A stretch of 38,673 nt of DNA from AcAMD-5 sp044343935. GTDB lineage: Bacteria; Actinomycetota; Actinomycetes; S36-B12; UBA5976. Below, piece by piece: positions 31,550 through 38,673 of this stretch; position 1 is the first letter of the stretch, and every line of letters begins with the position of its first letter. The DNA is taken from the NCBI GenBank assembly GCA_044343935.1, contig JBIJDU010000013.1, positions 1 to 38,673 on the forward strand, read 5' to 3'. The position numbers were made by a program, and so were the translations under genes. The notes under the pieces were generated by a model. It saw nothing but the letters and a program-made list of their open reading frames with translations. It had not been told where the DNA came from and searched no databases.

Positions 31550-32669
31550 TTGATACCTCCCCACCACTAAATCGATAAATCTTTGCCGCAAGATTACTCG
31601 GTAAGTCAACTTCAGCGGCAGCGGTGATGATGGTCTGCTCCACACCTAATGCAATCTGCATTAGCTGCTCTCGGCGGCGGTCATCTAATTCCGCAAACAC
31701 ATCATCTAAAACCAGGATAGGACTTGAAGTGGAATTAATTGAAGACTGTAATAAGTGCAGTACGCCTAATTTGAGTGATAGCGCAGCCGACCAAGTTTCG
31801 CCGTGGGAGGCGTAACCTTTAATTGGTAGTTGATTTAAACTAAATAAAACTTCGTCCCGGTGTGGACCAACTAAGGTAACACCTCGTTTAATTTCTTCAG
31901 TTGCAGCTGCTGCTAATGCGTGTTCAAGTTGAGCTTTAATCCAAGTTATATCTAGTTCTAGTTTGTGCTCAGTCCAGGATGGTTGATAATTAAAACTAAA
32001 ATCATTATTAGGTGCAATTTGTTGATAGTAATCGTTAACAAACGGCATTAAGTTTGTTAAAAAATTTAATCGAACTAGAATTAACTCAGCTGCCAACTGA
32101 ATTAATCGTTCATTCCAAACATCTAAGGTGCTAATAGCTGTTTGTTGTGCTTTGCCAGATAACATGCTGGCGCTTTTTAATAATGAGTTACGTTGTTTTA
32201 ATACGCGTTCATAATCAGATCTAATTCCAGCAACCCTTGGGTTTAACATGGTTGCGGTTTGATCTAGAAAATATCTGCGATTGGTTGGGTCACCGCGCAA
32301 TATCTCTAAGTCTTCTGGTGCAAAAATAACTACTTGAATCAACCCAAGGGCCTCTTTAGCTTTAACTGGGTTTTTATTTAACCAAAAACTATTTCCCTTG
32401 CCTTGATTTAGTTCAATTTCAAGTTGAGTATAGGTGTTGTTGAGATTGAAATTGCCACTTATCTTTGCAATTGAAGCATCTTTATTAATTAGTGGTTGAT
32501 TGCTCGCTACGCGATGGCTCTCCTGATTTGCTAAGAAATAAAGCCCTTCCACTACATTAGTTTTACCTTCGCCATTATTTCCAAGCAAACAAGTAATACC
32601 GCTATCAAAACTTAAAGTTAAGGATTTGTGCGATCGGAAATTAACTAACGATATTTGGGTTAGATACAT
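31542..32669 (-). CDS. recF: DNA replication and repair protein RecF
   Basis: ABC-type ATPase that, with RecR and RecO, loads RecA at gaps. The 375-aa protein has Walker A GNNGEGKT at residues 30-37, an early MYLTQISLVNFRSH opening, a GPHRDEV segment in the middle, and Walker B ILVLDDVFAELD near the C-terminus. ATG overlaps the dnaN TGA by one base. Its end overlaps the DUF721 start by 8 nt. Confidence 0.96.
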   Translation of the reverse strand: MYLTQISLVNFRSHKSLTLSFDSGITCLLGNNGEGKTNVVEGLYFLANQESHRVASNQPLINKDASIAKISGNFNLNNTYTQLEIELNQGKGNSFWLNKNPVKAKEALGLIQVVIFAPEDLEILRGDPTNRRYFLDQTATMLNPRVAGIRSDYERVLKQRNSLLKSASMLSGKAQQTAISTLDVWNERLIQLAAELILVRLNFLTNLMPFVNDYYQQIAPNNDFSFNYQPSWTEHKLELDITWIKAQLEHALAAAATEEIKRGVTLVGPHRDEVLFSLNQLPIKGYASHGETWSAALSLKLGVLHLLQSSINSTSSPILVLDDVFAELDDRRREQLMQIALGVEQTIITAAAEVDLPSNLAAKIYRFSGGEVSSG

Positions 32670-33781
32670 CAGCCTAAACGAACTGGCATTAACAAATATC
32701 GATAAGTTGGTGCTTTTTCGCCGGCTGCTGCTAATACCGCTGGTCGGTTTGGTGAAGTAAACATAAGTTGAGTTGATTCACTTCCAAGCGCATTTAAACC
32801 ATCTATTAAATACTGATGGTTAAATGCAATATCTAAGCCATCACCGTCAATATTGCATTCCACAACTTCCGTTGCGGTTGGATCATCACCAGCACCAGCA
32901 GTGAGAACTACCTCGCCATCTTGAAAAGAACAGCGAACTGGTGAATTACGATCAGCAACTAACGCAACGCGTTTTACTGAATCAGCAAGTGCCTGAGTGT
33001 TTAGAGTAACGATGGTTGATGATTCAGTTGGAAGTAAAGTTCTATATTTTGGAAATTCAGCGTCTAATAATCTGCTAGTCATTTTCTTATTAGTAGCTTC
33101 GATACCAACTAATTTTTCACCATCATCGCTTGCAGAAAATGTTAATCTAATGTTTTCACCGGTTAAGGTTCGGGCCGCATCTGCCAAATTTTTAGCTGGA
33201 ACTAACGCATTAATCTCCATGTTGGGTGAATCTGGATTCCAAGTAACTTCTTTAACCGCTAACCGATATCTATCAGTTGCGGCAAAGGTTAATGTGTTAC
33301 CAACAATTTCAATTTTAATTCCGGTTAACATTGGTAGAGTTGAATCAATTCCAGCAGCAGTTGCCACCATTGTTACTGCTTCTGCAAATGTTTGAGTTGG
33401 GATAGTGCCACCAAGTGTTGGTAGATCTGGTAGCGCTGGGTAATCGTTATCTGGAATTGTTGGTAGTAAGAAATTTGATCGATCACAAGTTAACTCAACT
33501 CGCGCACCAGTTACTTCAATAGTAATTGGTTTATTAGGCAGCGCCTTAACAATGTCGGCCAATATTCTGCCGTTTACTAACACTCTTCCTGATTGATAAA
33601 CCTCAGCTACCACCATTGCTTTTGCTGAAGTAGCAAAATCAAAACTAGATAGGTATAACTCGCCCTTATCGGCTTCAATTAATAATCCAGCGAGCGTTGG
33701 GGTGGCAGGTCTAGTTGGTAGGGTGCGAGCAGCCCAAGAAACCGCATCACTAAATGCAGACTTCTCGACTTGAAACTTCAC
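32669..33781 (-). CDS. dnaN: DNA polymerase III sliding clamp (beta subunit)
   Basis: The ring-shaped clamp loaded by the DnaX complex. The 370-aa protein has three repeated clamp domains (about 1-118, 125-243, 245-370), begins MKFQVEKSAFSDAVSWAARTLPTRP, and ends with the conserved YLLMPVRLG, where the M-P pocket binds partner peptides. GTG 33781 is at the edge of the origin. A GATAAG lies 7 nt before the GTG, so the mRNA may be leaderless or have a very short leader. Confidence 0.97.
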   Translation of the reverse strand: MKFQVEKSAFSDAVSWAARTLPTRPATPTLAGLLIEADKGELYLSSFDFATSAKAMVVAEVYQSGRVLVNGRILADIVKALPNKPITIEVTGARVELTCDRSNFLLPTIPDNDYPALPDLPTLGGTIPTQTFAEAVTMVATAAGIDSTLPMLTGIKIEIVGNTLTFAATDRYRLAVKEVTWNPDSPNMEINALVPAKNLADAARTLTGENIRLTFSASDDGEKLVGIEATNKKMTSRLLDAEFPKYRTLLPTESSTIVTLNTQALADSVKRVALVADRNSPVRCSFQDGEVVLTAGAGDDPTATEVVECNIDGDGLDIAFNHQYLIDGLNALGSESTQLMFTSPNRPAVLAAAGEKAPTYRYLLMPVRLG

Positions 33782-33906
33782 AATCCCTCTTATCTCTAAT
33801 TACTTAGGTGTAGTTAAGGGTAGATGTTCTCAGAATAACCCTTAATTTGATAGTAGCCACTAGGGGTTACCCACACCCACTAATTCGAGCAACTTAAAAT
33901 TAAATT

Positions 33907-33925
33907 TAGTTAGTAGTCGTAGTAG
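33907..33925 (+). promoter_or_regulatory. DnaA-trio-like array in the unwinding region
   Basis: TAG, one spacer base, TAG, TAG, TCG, TAG, TAG read on the plus strand, following the AT-rich stretch and 13 bp before the first perfect DnaA box. DnaA-trios (3'-GAT-5') placed between a DnaA box and the unwinding site guide DnaA onto single-stranded DNA in Bacillus. Confidence 0.55.
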
Positions 33926-33938
33926 GTACAGTGGATTC

Positions 33939-33947
33939 TGTGGATAA
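33939..33947 (-). promoter_or_regulatory. DnaA box, perfect
   Basis: TGTGGATAA on the plus strand, equal to TTATCCACA on the minus strand. It is the box nearest the DnaA-trio-like array. Confidence 0.85.
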
Positions 33948-33981
33948 CTACTAAAACAACCACAAATCACTACTTTTTCCC

Positions 33982-33990
33982 TGTGGATAA
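33982..33990 (-). promoter_or_regulatory. DnaA box, perfect
   Basis: TGTGGATAA, same orientation as the box 43 bp to the left, i.e. about four helical turns away. Confidence 0.85.
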
Positions 33991-34072
33991 CCTTGGGAAA
34001 GGAGGTGGGGTGATTCAATAGTTTCCCCCAACCTAACCTTCAAACCCACCAAGTTGTGGGGAAACCAGGTAA

Positions 34073-34102
34073 CTACCCCCAACAAACCCACTACCCCAAC
34101 AA
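34073..34102 (+). repeat. C-rich direct repeats in oriC
   Basis: CTACCCCCAACAA (34073-34085) and CTACCCCAACAA (34091-34102) are spaced 18 bp start to start and differ by one C. On the minus strand the region has several G-runs, so a folded G-rich strand is possible. Confidence 0.6.
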
Positions 34103-34105
34103 GAG

Positions 34106-34114
34106 TTATCCACA
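34106..34114 (+). promoter_or_regulatory. DnaA box, perfect
   Basis: TTATCCACA on the plus strand, opposite in orientation to the other two perfect boxes and 29 nt from the dnaA stop codon. Confidence 0.85.
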
Positions 34115-34142
34115 AGATCTCCCCAAACCGTGGATGAGAGGT

Positions 34143-35570
34143 TTAGGCTTTTCGAGCTTCAGTTCTAATCCGAGCTGTTAAATCAGCGATCTGGTTATAC
34201 AGGCTGCGGCGTTCGGCCATTAACTGCCTAATTTTGCGATCGGCATGCATCACAGTGGTGTGGTCGCGGCCACCAAAAGCCTGACCAATTTTTGGCAGCG
34301 ATAAATCAGTTAACTCACGACACAAGTACATCGCAATTTGGCGGGCGGTAACTAATACTCGAGAGCGAGAACCACCAGTTAAATCATCCATGCTAACACC
34401 AAAATATTGCGCGGTCTGAACCATAATTAAATTGGAAGTTATCTCTGGTCCAATACTTTCCGGAATCACATCTTTTAATACAACTTCAGCTACCTCTAAC
34501 CCAACTGGCTGCCGATTTAAATTAGCAAATGCGGTGATGCGAACCAACGCACCTTCAAGTTCGCGAATATTACTTGATACTCTTGAAGCAATAAATTCTA
34601 AAACTTCTGCTGGCACATTTAATTTCTCTTGCGCAGTTTTTTTACGTAAAATAGCGATACGAGTCTCTAAGTCAGGTGGTTGCACATCAGTAATTAATCC
34701 CCACTCAAACCGAGAGCGCATTCGATCTTCAAAATCCTGTAGTTGTTTTGGTGGTAAATCACTAGTTACCACAATTTGTTTGTTGGCATTATGAAGTGTA
34801 TTAAAAGTATGGAAAAACTCTTCCTGAGTCTGCACTTTACCACTTAAAAATTGAATATCATCAACTAATAACACATCAATATCGCGGTACTTACGTTGAA
34901 AAACCCCAGCTTTATCATCACGAATCGAGTTAATAAATTCATTAGTAAATTCTTCACTGGAAACGTAGCGAACTTTGGCACCGTTATAAAGACTTCTGGT
35001 GTAGTGGCCGATTGCATGAAGTAAGTGAGTTTTTCCTAAACCAGAGCCACCATAAATAAATAGTGGGTTATATGCCTTAGCTGGCTGCTCTGCTACCGCT
35101 ACCGCTGCAGCATGCGCAAATCTATTTGAGGAACCAATAACGAAAGTATCAAATGTGTATTTTGGCGAAAGTCGCGAATCTGAATCAACTCTCGATGCCG
35201 GTGAACCAGTACCTGGTCGATTTATTTCTTCATCAAAACTTGGTTGCACTGGTGCGGCATAAGTTGCATCTGCCATCTCATCAGTTAAATCATCATCAAG
35301 TGCTGGGGCAATTGACGGATCAACTGAAACGGCAAGTCTGACATCATGGCCAAATTCCGCAGTTAACGCTCTAATTAAAACTGGTTTTAATCGAGTTTCC
35401 AACACATCTTTGGTAAATTCATTGGGGCTGGCAATCAGCACTGTGCCTTCAACTAGTGCCAACGGCCGGGTTAGGGCAACGAAAGCTCGATCTTGGGGAG
35501 AAAGGGACACATCGGACAAATGGGTCAAACTACGTGCCCACACATCTGCTAGATCGATTACTTCTTCCAA
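34143..35570 (-). CDS. dnaA: Chromosomal replication initiator DnaA
   Basis: Binds the DnaA boxes in this window and melts oriC. In 475 aa: N-terminal domain I (about 1-85), a variable acidic linker (about 86-135), and an AAA+ domain with Walker A GGSGLGKT at 174-181 and Walker B LLVDDIQF (D237, D238). The C-terminal domain IV has the box-binding signature GGRDHTTVMHA. The start is taken as TTG 35570 (MEEVIDLADVW), preceded by AGGGG at a 5-nt spacing; the next possible start, GTG codon 10, would cut into the first helix. The linker is shorter than in Streptomyces. Confidence 0.95.
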   Translation of the reverse strand: MEEVIDLADVWARSLTHLSDVSLSPQDRAFVALTRPLALVEGTVLIASPNEFTKDVLETRLKPVLIRALTAEFGHDVRLAVSVDPSIAPALDDDLTDEMADATYAAPVQPSFDEEINRPGTGSPASRVDSDSRLSPKYTFDTFVIGSSNRFAHAAAVAVAEQPAKAYNPLFIYGGSGLGKTHLLHAIGHYTRSLYNGAKVRYVSSEEFTNEFINSIRDDKAGVFQRKYRDIDVLLVDDIQFLSGKVQTQEEFFHTFNTLHNANKQIVVTSDLPPKQLQDFEDRMRSRFEWGLITDVQPPDLETRIAILRKKTAQEKLNVPAEVLEFIASRVSSNIRELEGALVRITAFANLNRQPVGLEVAEVVLKDVIPESIGPEITSNLIMVQTAQYFGVSMDDLTGGSRSRVLVTARQIAMYLCRELTDLSLPKIGQAFGGRDHTTVMHADRKIRQLMAERRSLYNQIADLTARIRTEARKA

Positions 35571-35592
35571 GATTCCCCCTAAGAACCAGAAT

Positions 35593-35706
35593 TAATCCAC
35601 AGATTTAGTGCGGGGGTGGAACTTATCCCCAACCCCCTGGCAAAGCAATACTGGGGGGGCGGTTTTTTCGCGACACGCCGCGATAGTTACCTAATATTTA
35701 TCAACA
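35593..35706. other. dnaA-rpmH divergent gap: near DnaA boxes, G/C runs and hairpins
   Basis: Single-mismatch DnaA boxes are TAATCCACA (35593-35601), TTATCCCCA (35613-35621) and TTATCAACA (35698-35706). CCCCC (35633-35637) can pair with the G7 run (35653-35659) ahead of a T6 run, and CGCG (35669-35672) pairs with CGCG (35679-35682). These may act in dnaA autoregulation. No gene is seen here. Confidence 0.45.
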
Positions 35707-35758
35707 CCCCTGGCACCATGCCTCACCCTCACGGGTTAAGGGGTCAAAACTGGTGCGG

Positions 35759-35764
35759 TATGCT
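35759..35764 (+). promoter_or_regulatory. Putative -10 of rpmH
   Basis: TATGCT matches the TANNNT pattern and lies 52 nt before the rpmH GTG. TTAAGG at 35736-35741 is a poor -35 at a 17-nt spacing. Confidence 0.35.
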
Positions 35765-35816
35765 CCGGCTTCGCGATCAAGGCGATCGCAATCCTCGCAA
35801 AAGTTTTGGAGCCATC

Positions 35817-35954
35817 GTGAGCAAGAAAACTTATCAGCCCAATAATCGTCGTCGGGCTAAGAAACATGGCTTCCGCCAACGCATGAAGACTCGTGCAGGC
35901 CGTGCAATTTTGGCTGCTCGACGCCGCAAGGGTCGCGCAAAGCTTTCGGCATAA
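35817..35954 (+). CDS. rpmH: 50S ribosomal protein L34
   Basis: A 45-aa, highly basic protein of the large ribosomal subunit. The sequence MSKKTYQPNNRRRAKKHGFRQ, then MKTRAGRAILAARRRKGR, is the complete L34 pattern. GTG 35817 is chosen because it gives the family N-terminus and has GGAG 5 nt upstream; a longer frame from 35616 adds a non-conserved, out-of-family extension. It is followed after 6 nt by rnpA, as in most bacteria. Confidence 0.96.
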   Translation: MSKKTYQPNNRRRAKKHGFRQRMKTRAGRAILAARRRKGRAKLSA

Positions 35955-35960
35955 CAAGTT

Positions 35961-36302
35961 ATGTTGCCGGCTAAATACCGGTTGCGCCGTCGTGGCGACG
36001 TAGCCAATGTGTTAACCAACGGTCGTAAAACTCCCGCTGGTGTGGTGGTAATTCATTCATTGCCTAAATCTGAACAACCAAGCGAATTTGCTTTTGTGGT
36101 TTCTAAAAAAGTTGGCAATTCAGTAGTGCGACATCGAGTAACTAGGGTGCTGCGACATATTGTGGCTGATCAGGTAACAAGTTTTAACCCAGCACAACAA
36201 ATTGTGGTAAGAGCGCTGAGTAAAGCTGCCGCAACACCAACCGCGGTGATTAAGGATGACTTTATTGCAGCAGTAGCAAAGGTAAATGCTCATGCTAACT
36301 AA
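35961..36302 (+). CDS. rnpA: Ribonuclease P protein component
   Basis: Protein cofactor of RNase P, which trims tRNA 5' ends such as those in this window. The 113-aa protein begins MLPAKYRLRRRGDVANVL. The RNR motif segment is KKVGNSVVRHRVTRVLRH (49-66), in which the family's second RNR Asn is replaced: KVGNSVVRHRVTR, where the classical form is VGxAVxRNxxKR. Its stop overlaps the yidD start by up to 17 nt. Confidence 0.94.
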   Translation: MLPAKYRLRRRGDVANVLTNGRKTPAGVVVIHSLPKSEQPSEFAFVVSKKVGNSVVRHRVTRVLRHIVADQVTSFNPAQQIVVRALSKAAATPTAVIKDDFIAAVAKVNAHAN

Positions 36303-36585
36303 ATTATTTTCCTTACCACTTCTGTTGATCATTAACGGATACCGAAAATTTATTTCGCCACTCACGCCAGCTTCGTGCCGATTGCATCCATCATGTTCAA
36401 CTTATGCGCTTCAAGCAGTGCAGATCCATGGCCCAATTAAAGGCCTGTTGTTATCAGGTTGGCGATTGCTTCGATGTAATCCATTCACTAAAGGTGGCGT
36501 CGATCCGGTGCCAACTAAAGGTAGTTGGCGACCAGCGGTTGATTTAGCTGGAAACCCACGAGGTTTAATGAAAGTAGGGAACTAG
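36286..36585 (+). CDS. yidD: Membrane protein insertion efficiency factor YidD
   Basis: A small protein that aids YidC-dependent insertion. In 99 aa it has an amphipathic N-terminus (LFSLPLLLIINGYRKFISP) and the family signature with conserved Cys: SCRLHPSCSTYALQAVQIHG, GLLLSGWRLLRCNPF, and the GGVDPVP end. Start ATG 36286 or ATG 36292 cannot be decided; both lie inside the rnpA end, with AAAGG upstream. The stop overlaps the yidC start by one base. Confidence 0.93.
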   Translation: MLMLTKLFSLPLLLIINGYRKFISPLTPASCRLHPSCSTYALQAVQIHGPIKGLLLSGWRLLRCNPFTKGGVDPVPTKGSWRPAVDLAGNPRGLMKVGN

Positions 36586-37541
36586 TGAGCACGATATTTG
36601 CCCCATTTATCTGGGTATTTCATCGATTAGAGGATCTGGTCTCTTGGATCTTGATTACCTTTCACGACTTACTATCACCGTTATTTGGCGCCACCTCTGG
36701 TTGGTCGTGGAGTTTATCCATTATTGGTTTGGTGATAGTAATTCGGATCGCGCTAATTCCACTTTTCGTCAAACAAATTAGAGCGGTAAGAAACATGCAG
36801 GCAATTCAGCCGCAGATTAAAGAACTGCAAAAGAAATATGCTGACAACCGCGAAAAACTTGGCCAAGAAATGATGAAGTTGTATCGGGAAACCGGCACTA
36901 ATCCATTCTCATCCTGCTTGCCAATTTTGTTGCAAGCACCAATTTTCTTTGCATTGTTCAGGGTGCTGCAAGGTATTGCGCTAAACAAACCAGAAGGCCT
37001 GTTTGCTAGTGCGCAAAATTTAGATTTAGTAGATCAAGCACGAGAAGCATTAGTTGTTGGTGTTCCAATTTACGCCACCTTGATTAATGCCGGCGAAACA
37101 CCATCTATCCCGGCAACTATTTCACTAACTATTTTCTTGATTTTGTTTATGTCTGCCACCACATTTATTACCCAGAAACAGTTGATCGTAAAGAACTCGG
37201 CACCAAACAATCCAATGGTGCAGCAACAAAAGATTTTGCTTTATGTCTTCCCAATTATTTTCGCAGTAGGTGGCATTGGCTTCCCAATTGGTGTATTGAT
37301 TTATTGGTCAACCACCAACCTGTGGTCAATGTTCCAACAATTCTGGGTAATTAGAAATTCACCAACACCTGGTTCACCGGCATATGACCTTTGGGTTAAG
37401 CGCAAAGAAGAAAAGCAACGCAAAAAAGGAATTGCGCCAGAACCAGAGAAGTCAGCTGAACCAGAGCAGCCACCAGCACCGCGGCAGCAACCAAAGAAGC
37501 AACCGCGAGGTAAGCGCAAGAAAAACGGCGGCAAAAAGTAA
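36585..37541 (+). CDS. yidC: Membrane protein insertase YidC
   Basis: Inserts and folds membrane proteins alone or with SecYEG. The 318-aa Oxa1-type protein has five helices: about 5-30, 43-62, 107-130, 160-190 and 220-245. A conserved Arg in the second helix region (R54, IVIRIALIPL) matches the hydrophilic-groove Arg of YidC/SpoIIIJ. The long first cytoplasmic loop (PQIKELQKKYADNREKLGQEM) is typical. The tail is Lys/Pro-rich and basic. There is no lipobox, unlike Firmicutes SpoIIIJ. GTG overlaps the yidD TAG by one base. Confidence 0.95.
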   Translation: MSTIFAPFIWVFHRLEDLVSWILITFHDLLSPLFGATSGWSWSLSIIGLVIVIRIALIPLFVKQIRAVRNMQAIQPQIKELQKKYADNREKLGQEMMKLYRETGTNPFSSCLPILLQAPIFFALFRVLQGIALNKPEGLFASAQNLDLVDQAREALVVGVPIYATLINAGETPSIPATISLTIFLILFMSATTFITQKQLIVKNSAPNNPMVQQQKILLYVFPIIFAVGGIGFPIGVLIYWSTTNLWSMFQQFWVIRNSPTPGSPAYDLWVKRKEEKQRKKGIAPEPEKSAEPEQPPAPRQQPKKQPRGKRKKNGGKK

Positions 37542-37572
37542 TTTTCCCGATTTATCCTAAAAGTGAGGTTTT

Positions 37573-38058
37573 ATGAGCGAGAGTCCAGCAGTAAAGGTTG
37601 AAGATCTAGAGCGCGAAGCAGATATTGCTGCGGATTATCTAGAGGAACTACTTGACATAACAGATTTGGATGGCGATATCGAGCTTGATATTGAAGCGGA
37701 TCGACCGTTGGTGGCAATTGAAGGCGGCGACCTTTCGGTGCTAGTTGGTGAAGATGGCAAAGTGCTGCAGTCGCTACAAGATCTAGCCCGTTTGGCGGTA
37801 CAGCGTGAAACCGGCGAACGCAGCCGATTGATGCTTGATATTGGCGGTCACCGATCGGCCCGAAAGGCCACGCTGGCGAAATTCGGCACCGAGACTGCGG
37901 CCAAAGTCATTAAGTCAGGCAAGTCAATCAAGCTAGAACCAATGAGCGCCTTTGAGCGCAAAGTGGTGCACGATGCGGTGAATGCGGCCGGTGCGCTCAG
38001 TGAGTCTGAGGGCGAAGAGCCAAACCGCTACATCGTGGTTTATCCACCTGCCTCATGA
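37573..38058 (+). CDS. jag: KH/R3H RNA-binding protein Jag (KhpB)
   Basis: Putative RNA-binding regulator, linked in Gram-positives to cell division and elongation (KhpB/EloR). The 161-aa protein has an acidic N-terminus and a KH-II domain (about 35-105) with GGDLSVLVGEDGKVLQSLQDLARL. The R3H-type domain (about 110-160) contains LEPMSAFERKVVHDAVN and ends with RYIVVYPPA. The separate N-terminal Jag domain of Firmicutes is missing. ATG has GAGG and a 4-nt spacer. It overlaps rsmG by 4 nt. Confidence 0.93.
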   Translation: MSESPAVKVEDLEREADIAADYLEELLDITDLDGDIELDIEADRPLVAIEGGDLSVLVGEDGKVLQSLQDLARLAVQRETGERSRLMLDIGGHRSARKATLAKFGTETAAKVIKSGKSIKLEPMSAFERKVVHDAVNAAGALSESEGEEPNRYIVVYPPAS

Positions 38059-38673
38059 CCAATGTTTCCCGTGAAACATTAATTCTGCAGGCCTACCCCG
38101 AAGCAGCTAACCAACTCCAGCAATTCCATGATTTACTGGCAGTTGAAGGCCCGATTAGAGGGTTGCTTGGCCCGAAAGAGGTAGAAAAACTCTGGGATCG
38201 GCACATTGGCAATTCATTAGTGCTGGAGAGCCTGCTGCCTGAGGGGTGCTCGCTGATTGATATTGGGACTGGGGCTGGCCTGCCTGGTATCCCAATTGCG
38301 ATTGCCCGACCTGATCTAGAGATCCACCTAGTGGAGCCGATGCAGCGGCGAATCGAATTCCTGGAATTGGCGGTAGCCAAATTAGGCCTTTCCAATACCC
38401 AAATTCATCGGGCCAGGGCAGAACAACTCCATGGGCAATTAGTGGCAGATCTGGTAACTGCCCGGGCGGTTGCCTCGGTTAAAGATTTAATTCAATGGTG
38501 CGAACCCCTACTGAACTCCCATGGCAGGTTGGTGCTACTCAAGGGGGAGAAGGCAGAGATTGAGCTCAAAGAGGCAAAACCCACCATGCATAAGCATGGC
38601 CTAGTTTTGGACGACATTGTGTTATTGGGCCAAGATCTCTTAATTGAGCCCACTCGAGCAGTGGTCTTGATTC
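38055..38673 (+). CDS. rsmG: 16S rRNA m7G527 methyltransferase, partial (3' end outside)
   Basis: Methylates G527 of 16S rRNA with SAM. Visible are the first 206 codons, nearly the whole protein. They include GPIRGLLGPKEVEKLWDRH, LIDIGTGAGLPGIPIAIA (SAM-binding loop), LVEPMQRRIEFL, and TARAVASVKDL. The ATG overlaps the jag stop (ATGA). The first codons encode MTNVSRETL and carry a parS-like sequence, a usual rsmG-parA feature. The reading frame stays open to the window end. Confidence 0.95.
   Translation, partial: MTNVSRETLILQAYPEAANQLQQFHDLLAVEGPIRGLLGPKEVEKLWDRHIGNSLVLESLLPEGCSLIDIGTGAGLPGIPIAIARPDLEIHLVEPMQRRIEFLELAVAKLGLSNTQIHRARAEQLHGQLVADLVTARAVASVKDLIQWCEPLLNSHGRLVLLKGEKAEIELKEAKPTMHKHGLVLDDIVLLGQDLLIEPTRAVVLI
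38063..38078 (+). promoter_or_regulatory. parS-like ParB-binding site in rsmG
   Basis: TGTTTCCCGTGAAACA differs from the 16-bp parS consensus TGTTTCACGTGAAACA by one base (A to C, next to the centre). It is flanked by A and T that extend the palindrome. ParB sites near oriC, next to rsmG-parAB, organise origin segregation. Confidence 0.8.

Larger units (their letters stand above)
33782..34142. other. Chromosomal replication origin (oriC), dnaA-dnaN intergenic region
   Basis: This 361-nt gap has no gene. It contains three perfect DnaA boxes (33939-33947, 33982-33990, 34106-34114) and near boxes such as TTACCCACA at 33867-33875. An AT-rich stretch (33892-33912) leads into TAG triplets, and a strongly C-rich, G-poor stretch with direct repeats covers 34018-34105. 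Position between dnaA and dnaN with clustered boxes is the standard bacterial origin layout; function was not tested here. Confidence 0.9.

Noticed and set aside
31550..31645. Longer start for the DUF721 gene
   Set aside because: The extension would lie fully inside recF, while GTG 31549 has a clean GGAGG and the normal family length.
35616..35816. Long N-terminal extension of rpmH
   Set aside because: L34 is about 45 aa; the extension is unrelated, and GTG 35817 has a ribosome-binding site.

Overview
The window looks like the replication-origin region of a small, low-to-mid GC actinobacterial chromosome. The gene order rsmG-jag-yidC-yidD-rnpA-rpmH-[oriC side]-dnaA-dnaN-recF-DUF721-gyrB-gyrA-DUF3566-tRNA-Ile/Ala-ppiase-rhomboid-crgA-DUF881-trpG-pknB-pbpA-rodA-pstP-fhaB-fhaA is the classic actinobacterial oriC neighbourhood. 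By eye the DNA is much more AT-rich than in most Actinobacteria. Genes abut or overlap almost everywhere, only one Ser/Thr kinase is left, and several genes seem to have leaderless promoters. My best guess is a streamlined aquatic lineage such as Ca. Nanopelagicales (acI). This rests on gene order and compactness; no database search was possible.

Layout. 1-176 is the tail of a zinc-type alcohol dehydrogenase-like gene. A gap follows that holds hairpins and what looks like an isolated tRNA-Ser 3' end. 335-5009 carries dnaX-recR and lysC-asd, with an internal lysC start. 5002-7895 holds a membrane/PH-like gene cotranscribed with tRNA-Pro, then serS and a HAD phosphatase. 7916-10277 is a copper chaperone and copper ATPase pair. 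10274-11191 is prephenate dehydratase.

11305-13565 is the most accessory-looking part: an orphan OmpR-type regulator whose phospho-acceptor Asp is replaced by His, a divergent four-helix membrane protein, and a secreted collagen-like Gly-X-Y protein built from exact DNA repeats. Candidate operator repeats lie in the divergent promoter region. A glycerophosphodiesterase and a CoA-transferase/hydrolase follow from a shared divergent leaderless promoter region.

15670-22756 is the cell-envelope signalling operon (monooxygenase-like gene, fhaA, fhaB, pstP, rodA, pbpA, pknB). 22753-26443 carries trpG/pabA, DUF881, crgA, rhomboid, cyclophilin, tRNA-Ala, a 45-aa DLW-39-like gene, tRNA-Ile and DUF3566. 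26449-35570 is the replication block (gyrA, gyrB, DUF721, recF, dnaN, dnaA), transcribed leftward. The dnaA-dnaN gap has three perfect DnaA boxes, an AT-rich stretch with DnaA-trio-like TAG repeats, and C-rich direct repeats. 35817-38673 runs rightward: rpmH, rnpA, yidD, yidC, jag and the start of rsmG, with a near-perfect parS site inside the first codons of rsmG.

Together the genes couple replication initiation and segregation (dnaA, oriC, parS), topology control (gyrAB), and polar growth and division control (PknB-FhaA/B-RodA-PbpA-CrgA). The aspartate-family start (lysC-asd) may also feed peptidoglycan precursors.
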